Assembly: GCA_031213475.1 (NCBI GenBank)
Contig: JARUPZ010000030.1
Location: 3,221,371 to 3,285,370, forward strand
Length of the DNA stretch: 64,000 nt
Direction: 5' to 3'
Origin: Nereocystis luetkeana
Lineage: Eukaryota > Sar > Phaeophyceae > Laminariales > Laminariaceae
Shown: positions 56,630 to 64,000 of the stretch, piece by piece
Layout: the number at the start of each line of letters is the position of its first letter
Numbering within the stretch: the stretch's first letter is position 1
Position numbers and translations under genes: made by a program
Notes under the pieces: model-generated
Told to the model about the DNA's origin: nothing
What the model saw: only the letters and a program-made list of their open reading frames with translations
Databases searched by the model: none

Positions 56630-56730
56630 CCTCCTACCCACACACACGCTGCGTTGGGTGGGATTCTAACTCGGGGACCAATTCTGTAGTGGCATTCGAG
56701 ACGAACCACTCTGCACCATCTAGACTCCCG
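56630..56730 (-). ncRNA. tRNA-like / SINE-like remnant
   Basis: Minus strand: TGGTGCAGAGTGGTTCG fits the A box consensus (TRGYNNARNNNGG) and GAGTTAGAATCCCACC is a one- or two-base variant of a B box, with spacing like a long-variable-arm tRNA. Probably a tRNA-derived repeat or decayed tRNA gene. Confidence 0.35.
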
Positions 56731-57293
56731 GGGCGACCGCGATTTTTAGTAATTGCTGTAATGATGCCGTATGTAAGTCTTCTTCACGTGCGTACGCACG
56801 TACAGTAGATCCAGTAGTGGTTGTGCTGTCCAGGGGCGTCCCGCCAGGACTCTATGCACTCACTGAAGCATACCAGGTATGCTACACGCTGTATCATACC
56901 AGGCAGATACCATGTGTGTGTATACAGTACACGCCTGCACGCGCGTACCCGGAAATATCCAACGCCCGCCTTTAGAGCCCCGCCCCGATGTGTTGGGGAT
57001 CTTTTTTGCAGCAGTAAAGAGTCATATCCTTGTGTATATCCTGTATCCTCTCTGTCACGCTGCACGACGAAGAAAAAGGCCAACGCACGTGTGTCGAAAC
57101 CCAGAAAACCGTTTTTTTTTTCGTTCTCCTCTTTTTTCTGTTGTCCTTCTCTGGTTCTCTCTTTTTTCTTCAGCCTCGAGTTTGTTTTTCGAAAGGATTG
57201 GCCTGTGGGTGTCGGCGTGTTGCGTGCGAGCGCTATACACACCACTCCAGCTTTTACACTTCTCCCACCGCATCGCGGCAGCAGCCGCTCGCC

Positions 57294-58848
57294 ATGTCCC
57301 TCGCAGCGGGGCGAGGCAATGACGGAGACCCAGAGGTACGCTGACGGCGTTCTTCACGGTTAGTTCTGTACGGAAAGGCCTCGTTGCTGGCATCACAGCT
57401 CAACCTCGTCGCGAGCGAGCTACGATATCTCTCTCTCCCAAGACACGTCGGGGGTGTTGTTCGTGATCGTTGAATGTAGTACTCCTGTACTGCTGTAGCA
57501 CTGCAGCCCTCAACACTGCTGCTAGCTGTTGTCGTTGGTAGGGTGCACGGTCTTTGCATGATGACGTGGAAGGGAAACATGCAGGGCAAACATCAATTCC
57601 AGCAACCTTGAACCACAGATGCGACAGCCGTAATCTTTCGCCGCCCTGCCTCTTTTTCGTACGACAGACAGCAGTAGTTCACCCCTTTAGTGCTGCAGCC
57701 CCGATTAGGGGAAATACCAGTCTGATTCCAAGTACTTTGCCCCCAAAACGGGACTGCGGTACGATCGCCCCCATTCTACGTACATCGTGCGACTCATGCC
57801 CTTTTTTCGTGTGTTCTTGTTCGTTTGTGTTACGTTGTGTGCTGACGGCCACAGAAAGATCCGGCACTCTTTCCAGAGAGTAGGGTGAGGCCGTGGGCGG
57901 TGGACGAGAAAGCTGAACGGCAGGTTAGTGCGAAAGCATCGTATCGCGCCCATCGTGACAACCCTTCCTTATCTCAGAGCTGGGTTTGCCACACCATTCC
58001 TTGGTTGTAACGCTGAACAACAGCAGTATTACAAGCACAGTAGTATCAACAGTATAAAATGGGGCTTATTTATAGTACTCCTGGTACAGGGAATAATGCC
58101 AGGTAAGCAAATTCGGAAGTCATTTTATATGCTGATTTACTATACTGTGCGTTCTGTGATTTTAAATGCTTGAGTACTTCTGATAATACTGGCTGTAGAA
58201 TGTACCCCTTTCCAAGTAAGAAACCCAGTCTGCATCATGCGCGCACTTCAGAAAACCACGTTTGGCGCTCGCTTGGCGTGCGAACCCCCCCCCCCGACTG
58301 CCTGCGTGGTGGTGGTGCCACAGCAGTATCTACGTCCTACCTGGTATATTACAGACACATACATGGACTCAGCACTCTGATGACGTAAATCTTCACTCCC
58401 CAATAAAGTACTAAAAGGGAGCTATAGGTTAAATTGACACACGAAACAGGAACGTGGAGGTGTGATTGAGCGTTATTTTTACCAATCCGCCCGAGGATAA
58501 AAGATAAATACTCCGTATGTACAGGGGCTCCGCATGGGTGCCTGCCGGCACCCATGCTCCGGATAGGAAAATATACCTCAGTGCCTAAATTCGTGTGATT
58601 ATGTTGAAGCAAGTTGACGTAAGTACACCATTCGATCTTGTTGCGAACGGGATCAGGGCAATGCCAAGTGGTGAAGGGAAAAGGCAATGATGCCAAGACT
58701 TAGTGTCAGTTCTCAGTTCTTGTATCTGTCTCACTCGAATTTAGAGACCAACTTTTGTATCTTTTTTTGGGACGTTCTCATTATTTGGTGTCTTTTTCAG
58801 CCCAGCAGCCATCTACTCCGAAGCCCGAAAACCAGAAGCGTCTACCAG
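57294..58848 (+). CDS. unrecognised gene, two or three short exons
   Basis: Exon 1, 57294-57335, MSLAAGRGNDGDPE then donor GTACGC; exon 2, 57855-57923, KDPALFPESRVRPWAVDEKA ERQ between CCACAG and GTTAGT; possible exon 3, 58801-58848, between TTTTTCAG and GTACCA. All in phase 0. Downstream exons are not found; the hAT-like element starts 21 bp later. The second exon has good texture but no family that I recognise. Confidence 0.4.
57680..57772. mobile_element. MITE family 2 copy, diverged
   Basis: CCCCTTTAGTGCTGCAGCCC CGATTAGGGGAAA ... TTTGCCCCCAAAACGGGACTG CGGTACG. Lies in intron 1 of the unrecognised gene. Confidence 0.6.
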
Positions 58849-58869
58849 GTACCAGTATAAATTATCAAG

Positions 58870-60264
58870 GTTGTGTTCGGTAAGGTACATACCGAGGCGT
58901 ACCAGCGGTAATGTACCTCCGGTATACCGGTACCGAGAAATTCGGTACCTTCGGTATGATCTCCATACCGGTACCGAGGACTTCGGTACGTTCGGTACGA
59001 GGTCCATACCGGTACCGGGAAGTTCGGTACGTTCGGTACGCAGTTCGTACCGGTACCGGTGGTGCCGGTACAACAATCCGTACCGGTAACGAGATGTTGG
59101 GTATGTTCGGTATGATCTCCATACCGGTACCGAGAAGTTCGGTACGTTCGGTACGAGGTCCATACCGGTACCGGGAAGTTCGGTACGTTCGGTACGTCGT
59201 CCGTACCGGTACCGAGCATACCGGTAGTTCGGTACGATGTTCATACCGGTACCGAGCGTATACCAGTACCGAGAATACCGGTACCGGGATGATCGGGAAG
59301 TTAGGCATGGTATTTACCCGATACCGCCACACACTCACAGCACCAGCAGCACAGCCGTAGCCTCTTCGCTCGGTACACTACCCTCTTCGCTCGGTACACT
59401 GGCGCGTGCCAGCCGCCTCATGAGCGCCGCATCAACCCCCGCCAACCACGATGCCCCCGCTGCTGGCGGGGGGGGCAACAACGAGGCACCCGCCGCTGGC
59501 GACCAAAGCTCATCATCGCCAGTGCCGGCGCCAGCACCTTCGGAGGCAGGAGTTGTTGTCGTGGATGGTGGAGGAGGCACGGGCGTGCCAGTGATAGGGC
59601 CTGCTCCCATCTACGACAGCGCAACGAACACAGAGAGAGAAGTGCCGGCGGAGACACTCAAAGCTATCGATGAGTTTGTTGTGCCGGAGGGGTATCGGAG
59701 GGAAGGGACGCGTGAGGCCTCTTTCTTGTACTCGCTCGGTGTGTACGTTGAGCCGATAGATTCGAAAAGCAAGGCCTGCCGGTACTACTGCTTGGCGAGC
59801 GCACCGTGCCGTTCGAAGAAACACACGGTACCCTGCGTCATGCATTTTGAAATTGACATTTTGGGCGGGCAATATGAGAGACGCTCCGCACACACACACC
59901 ACCGGTATCGCCGGTATCACCGGTACCGGTACCGGTACGGGCTTCCATACCATACCGAGAAGTTCGGTACCTTCGGTATGATCTCCATACCGGTACCGAG
60001 GACTTCGGTACGTTCGGTACAAGGTCCATACCGGTACCGGGAAGTTCGGTACGTTCGGTACGCAGTTCGTACCGGTACCGGTGGTGCCGGTATAACAATC
60101 CGTACCGGTACCGAGATGTTCGGTATGTTCGGTAAGATCTCCATACCGGTACCGAGAAGTTCGGTATGTTCGGTACGTCGTCCATACCGGTACCGAGAAG
60201 TTCGGTACGTTCGGTACGATGTCCGTACCGGTACCGAGCATACCGGTACCTTACCGAACACAAC
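58870..60264 (+). mobile_element. hAT-like element, probably non-autonomous, 1.4 kb
   Basis: A perfect 19-bp inverted repeat, GTTGTGTTCGGTAAGGTAC, bounds it (58870-58888 and complement 60246-60264). Inside each end is an array of 35-40-bp units built on CCATACCGGTACCGAGAAGT TCGGTACGTTCGG; the left (58905-59240) and right (59945-60245) arrays share unit order almost base for base, as direct copies. Between them is a 59420-59875 coding stretch starting MSAASTPANHD with a Cys/His region. Multiple subterminal repeats around a BED-like finger suit a hAT transposon. Flanks share TTAT but no clean 8-bp duplication, so the superfamily is tentative. No catalytic core is present. Confidence 0.6.
59420..59875 (+). 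CDS. zinc-finger (BED-like) N-terminal transposase fragment
   Basis: From ATG: a low-complexity Ala/Gly/Pro leader, then TLKAIDEFVVPEGYRREGTR, EASFLYSLGVYVEPIDSKSK and ACRYYCLASAPCRSKKHTVP C. The CLASAPCRSKKH region looks like the first half of a BED-type finger as found before the catalytic domain of hAT transposases; the paired His part is not visible before the frame enters the right-hand repeat array. Likely a truncated remnant carried inside the element. It could instead be an exon of the adjacent unrecognised gene. Confidence 0.4.
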
Positions 60265-60839
60265 TTATGGTTCAGGAAATGATCGATAATTTGGAGCCCA
60301 GTTGCAGCTGGCGGGGGCAGAAATCAGCTCATTTTTGAGAGGTCTCTCTTATACTCTCAGAACTGAGATTACTTTAATGATGCTGTTTACGATAGTATTA
60401 ATAGTATTGCTGCCCTTTTTCTGCCCAGTTGCCAAGTACCCAATACCCACGCCGATATCACACCCCTATCTACGGCGAGCTGTACCTACTTCCAACGACG
60501 CTTGTGCAGAAGAGAGGGTCTTTCCCGCACATGAAAGCGATAGCAGCAGCAGCAGCACAACATGCAAAATGGCAGCAACCGCAGCAGCAGCAGGAGTAGT
60601 AGCAGGCATCGCTGCTGCTGCGGTCGGTTGCTGCAGCTGCTGCTGTGCAGACCCAGCCCCAACATCAGCAGCAGCACAACAGCAGCAGCTGTGTACGTAC
60701 ATCATCGCAGAAGACAACAACTTGCAGTATACGCCCAAATTACTGGGAGAACAGGACGCGCACTGTATGGGCATTATCGCACGCAATCCTGAGAACAGGC
60801 AGTGATCGAGATACTGCGGGTATGAGCAGTATCATGATA

Positions 60840-60885
60840 CACCTGATAACTGATACCTGGTACCTGGTACCTGGTACCTGATATC
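60840..60885 (+). repeat. (ACCTGGT)n short tandem
   Basis: GATACCTGGTACCTGGTACC TGGTACCTGATATC: four overlapping TACCTGGTA motifs in a row, the densest cluster of this motif in the window. Confidence 0.9.
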
Positions 60886-61264
60886 GATCGGCAATACAGA
60901 ACAACCGCGAAGTACTGCCGACATGGGCAGTATTCTCATAGCATGTATACCGAAATATTCATGTTGGATATAGTATTACGTGTAGCACACGCAGGAGTAT
61001 ACGTACAACAGCACAAAACTCCGACATACTGCGAGTACTTGCAGTCTGAGCAAGCAGTCTCCAACCCTTGATTACCTCCAGTAGTGCTCGCCGAAACAAT
61101 TGGGCGCGTTTTTCAACAGGGAATCGTACCCAGCCGAGCATCCTATCTAATTCCTGGAACGAAGGATCGTATCTTTTCAGCGGGTCCGTATCTCCCATTT
61201 ACTAGTAAATAAAGACCTCACATCTGGACTGGATATGATTATTTTCTCATTTTTTTTTCAAGTG

Positions 61265-61640
61265 AAAAACGTCTGCTGTGTACGATATCCTCCGATGTGA
61301 TTGGTCGGTTTTTCTTATCGAACCCACAGCACCCGGCTGACTTGCCAGCAACCTTCATTCAATTCGACCGGCGAAAACAAAGCTTTGTACATACGTACAT
61401 ATTCGAAGTAGAACACCTCTGAACTACTGTATACTGCTGTACTACTGTTGTAGTTGTTAGTACTGGTATTCCAACGCGCCTCACTCTGCGGTGGTAGTAG
61501 TGGACAAAATCCGAGCATGTGCGGCCACCTGTACGATACCTTCCGATGTGATTAGTTGTTTTTCTTATCGAACTAACTACACTCGGCCGAATTCATACTC
61601 CCCAACAACCTTCATTCCATTCTACCGGCGAAAACAGAAG
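61265..61640. repeat. direct repeat pair, about 105 bp each
   Basis: Segments near 61275-61382 and 61530-61635 share TCCGATGTGATTGGTCGG or its variant, TTTTTCTTATCGAAC, CAACCTTCATTC and TTCTACCGGCGAAAACA in order. Nature unknown; about 80 percent alike by eye. Confidence 0.6.
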
Positions 61641-61984
61641 ACGTGCCGAGTTGTCAAAATTTTCCTAAAAAAAAACCAACAAAGCAAAATCACCGGGATA
61701 TGCAACGATCTCGTACCAAGAACGGCGCGATACGCGGAGAAGGCGCGTGCGCTCGTCCGGCGATGAGACAGGGGCAAGGGAAGGCAGCCACCGAGAAAGG
61801 CAGGACCGAGGGGTTCGAACAGGCCGATGGCGGCGGCCCGCAAAGCAAGGCGGTCGTTAGAAAGCGGTAGCATCAGCAAGACCGAGAGATCGAACCTTGG
61901 AGAGTAAAAAGCTACTATTAATACTGTAAGATGAAGCCTGTCGCAAGAAGCTCTTCGCGGAGCAACACCTAAACAAATTTCTAG

Positions 61985-62216
61985 GACCACAGAAAATAGA
62001 ACGCCCGAGTCTCCTTTTTCCAGCAAATATCCCTCAAGTTCGGGGTCGTCGCGCTTGTCGGTGGCGCGAGACTTCGAGACGCGCGCACCGGAGAACACCA
62101 GTCGAAGTTCGGCTCGCGCGACCGTCGAGGAAAGCGGTCGAAAAAGCAAGCACGAAGGCAGGGGAGCGAAGGCTTCCGGAGTCCCAGACAAAGTTGAAGA
62201 TAAAATCGGAATTTGA
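61985..62216 (+). CDS. possible exon, Ser-rich, unknown
   Basis: After TTTCTAG the frame reads TTENRTPESPFSSKYPSSSG then a Ser/Arg/Lys-rich stretch to a stop at 62214. Basic and probably disordered. No recognised domain. Could be an exon of the gene whose next exon starts at 62646, or a chance frame. Confidence 0.25.
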
Positions 62217-62229
62217 AGGTTCGCTCACA

Positions 62230-62262
62230 GCGGCCGAGATTCATTATATATATATATATACA
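62230..62262 (+). repeat. (AT)n run
   Basis: TATATATATATATATA shortly after the preceding exon candidate's stop. Confidence 0.85.
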
Positions 62263-62645
62263 AGGTTCCCCTCCGGGACGTGCCTAGAGGAGTGACGCAA
62301 GAAATAATATTCGTCGTTTGCAATACCTGCACACCTGTCTGTTTAGAACTACTACAGTAGTAACTGCATCCACCCATCAATAATAACAACGTGAAGAACA
62401 CACACACATATTTTTGAGGACAGACTATGTACTTTTTTTTGTGGCAATGCATATATATACATACAACGCCACGCCACGGGTCAATACGACGCCGTTTGTC
62501 CTGCAGCAGGAGTGAGTGCACATTGTCGACCCCGTACACTATATATAGTGCTGTAAATGACACCAGGTACCTGGTACATGCTTAATGTGTCTATTGACTA
62601 CTGCTACTGCTACTGCTGCTACTGCTGCCTACTGCTGCTGGCCAG

Positions 62646-64000
62646 ATGGGGGACATGGTCGATAACTTTGAAAAGACACTCATGCTCGTATCGCCGGTGA
62701 AAGAAGGGCTGGGACTCAGCGTCCTCGACCGAAGTTGCGGCGACGATGATCGGGGGGATATTTTCTTCTCTGAGTTGGCCGCTCTCCAGGCTAAGAAGGA
62801 AGCGGAGGCGGCGCGCGGCGCCTCGGGGTGCTGCGGTTCATTGTCCATCGGCGAGGTACGACACAGTAGAGCGGCAGCAGCGTTGGGTGTATCACCAACG
62901 ATACGAGTGTGGAGGTTATTGTGCCAAAATGGCCCACCGGACTGTTTTGTTGTAGACAGTCACCCCTACCCCAAATGACATATAACTTTCAACGGTTACA
63001 GGCAGTACGATTCCTATGCGCGCGGTGCACTACCATTTTTGCCAATCGACCGCTCGGGCTGCCCCAGCCACAACTACTGTACAGTAAAACTGTACCAGGT
63101 GCGTGTTGTAATGTCGTAGCCAACGACATTTTTAGGCACCCCTCGGTACAACCCTGACATGGGCAGCACCTGCAGTTTAGGGACAGGGTTTAAGTATTGC
63201 AGTACCTGTACGTACGTACCACTCTCGACGGGAATGTAAGGACCGTTGGTGCATATATACAAATATCAGCACCCAACGGTCGTTACATTTACGTCTACGT
63301 TAGTGACATATACCTGGTACCAGGTATTAATTTCTGTTGGACACTGCTGCTTTTACTCAAAATACCATCGGTGCCTCTCTCGATAAAACAGTCTTGAATG
63401 ATCTGCCTACAAGTAGATATACATGTCCTACTTGGTACATAATAAGAAACATATATGTAGCCCGGACGCTCGCCGTCTATACAGAAAATTGTTAAGAAAT
63501 CCACGGTAGCCCCTTCCTTCTCGCTCAGGATAAGGATGCCATCATATCATGTTGGCCTAACATCTGATGTCAGTCATGTTAGCTTAACATCTGATGTCAT
63601 TCATGTTCGCCTAACATCTGTCACCATGTTAGCCTAACATCTGATGTCATCCTAGCGGTCGTCACATCGTCATATCGACCTAAAATCTGCTTCCAACTTG
63701 CTTACGAGAGAGCAGATACTGCTGCACTGTAGCAAACGGGGTGACTTTTGCGCGACGGCTTTGCGTCCTGCGCGTTCTCCAACCGCACATTCGCAGGTCT
63801 TCGAGGATTTGTACAGAGAAACTCATGGGCTTCCACCTCGAAAAAAAAAAACCTCGACTACCCGAGGTAGCAGCATCATCACCACCACCAGCAGCAGCAG
63901 CAGCAGCATCGTTGACACCGAACCTTCAGACGACGACAAGGGTGTGGTGCCGGGGGGCGTGGCAGGGGGAGACACATACGGATGCGCAAACGAAGAGACT
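62646..64000 (+). CDS. unrecognised gene, runs off the window end
   Basis: Exon 62646-62855 starts MGDMVDNFEKTLMLVSPVKE and ends GCCGSLSIGE before donor GTACGA; next exon 63797-64000+ follows TTCGCAG with VFEDLYRETHGLPPRKKKTS, a Ser run encoded by AGC repeats, and VDTEPSDDDKGVVPGGVAGG. Both are in phase 0. The first part is predicted helical with acidic and basic patches; the second is disordered. The ATG at 62646 directly follows CCAG, so it may be an internal Met rather than the start. I do not recognise the family. Incomplete at the 3' side. Confidence 0.5.
63236..63292. mobile_element. small palindromic MITE (family 3)
   Basis: GTAAGGACCGTTGGTGC ... GCACCCAACGGTCGTTAC: 17-bp arms around an AT-rich centre. 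Related GTAAGGACCG palindromes lie at 1050-1100, 1543-1592 and 17660-17715. Confidence 0.6.
63545..63655 (+). repeat. short tandem repeat, about 30-bp unit
   Basis: Four units of CATGTTRGCCTAACATCTGATGTCA type between 63548 and 63650. Each unit contains the inverted pair TGTTAGCCTAACA. Confidence 0.85.

Larger units (their letters stand above)
53893..57293. other. intergenic, no supported exon
   Basis: Begins with a GT/GGT-rich 3' flank of the glycosyltransferase gene. Contains MITE family 1 copies at 55403 and 56389, three TATTAATA octamers and a tRNA-like patch near 56.65 kb. Apparent frames are short and lack splice or motif support. Confidence 0.5.

Noticed and set aside
58905-60245. The paired CCGGTACCG arrays as long terminal repeats
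   Set aside because: They are tandem arrays with internal periodicity, the outer 19 bp are inverted, and no retroelement gene lies between them.
60302-60805. 167-codon plus frame with Ser, Ala and Cys runs
   Set aside because: Driven by CAG/GCA repeats; the hydrophobic start TLMMLFTIVLIVLL is encoded by AT-rich DNA with a TATTAATA scar and has no support.
60959-61198. Minus-strand frame with YDPSFQELDRMLGWVRFPVE
   Set aside because: Good texture but no acceptor, donor or family that I can name and no neighbouring exon; left unannotated rather than called a gene.

Overview
The window is nuclear DNA from an intron-rich eukaryote. I infer a photosynthetic stramenopile, most likely a brown alga or close relative. 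The reasons are roughly balanced base composition, short exons (about 50-500 bp, one of 693 bp) separated by introns of several hundred bp to about 6 kb, neighbouring genes that alternate strand, a RUS-family (DUF647) gene, and very many short transposon remnants and simple repeats. No rRNA, CRISPR, operon or organellar feature is visible. A 100-N gap lies at 1329-1428. The species assignment is inference; the gene calls rest on conserved peptide motifs joined across phase-consistent splice sites.

Layout. 1-7.6 kb: gene-poor, with MITEs, a 37-bp minisatellite (1.83-2.44 kb) and a GGTACC-rich minisatellite (6.59-7.33 kb). 9.1-15.1 kb, minus: a RUS (DUF647) gene in six resolved exons. 15.9-22.2 kb, plus: a geranylgeranyl diphosphate synthase in eight exons. 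23.4-30.1 kb, minus: SEM1/DSS1, the small 26S-proteasome lid subunit, in three tiny exons over 6.6 kb. 30.5-40.0 kb, plus: a WW-WH2 actin-regulator-like gene in five exons. 40-45 kb: mostly non-coding, with one ambiguous stretch at 42.8-43.6 kb. 45.0-53.9 kb, plus: a fucosyltransferase-like glycosyltransferase in seven exons. 57.3-58.8 kb, plus: short exons of an unrecognised gene. 58.87-60.26 kb: a hAT-like element. 62-64 kb, plus: an unrecognised gene that runs off the end. RUS/GGPPS and SEM1/WW-WH2 are head-to-head pairs 735 and 406 bp apart; GGPPS/SEM1 are tail-to-tail.

The genes do not form a pathway. They are housekeeping functions: isoprenoid supply for protein prenylation, proteasome assembly, actin nucleation or monomer binding, and Golgi glycosylation.

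The most interesting layer is the mobile DNA. A TA-flanked MITE family (TTACGGGG...CCCCGTAA) occurs 11 times. The octamer TATTAATA, which is exactly TA-TT-AA-TA, occurs about 22 times, far above chance. In two repeat copies it is visibly a 6-bp insertion at a TA, which fits excision footprints of that MITE. A second motif, TACCWGGTA, behaves the same way and is visibly inserted in one MITE copy. LINE-type 3' ends with C-tract tails are stacked tail-on-head in the same direction in five places, and in plus-strand genes they sit just upstream of splice acceptors.
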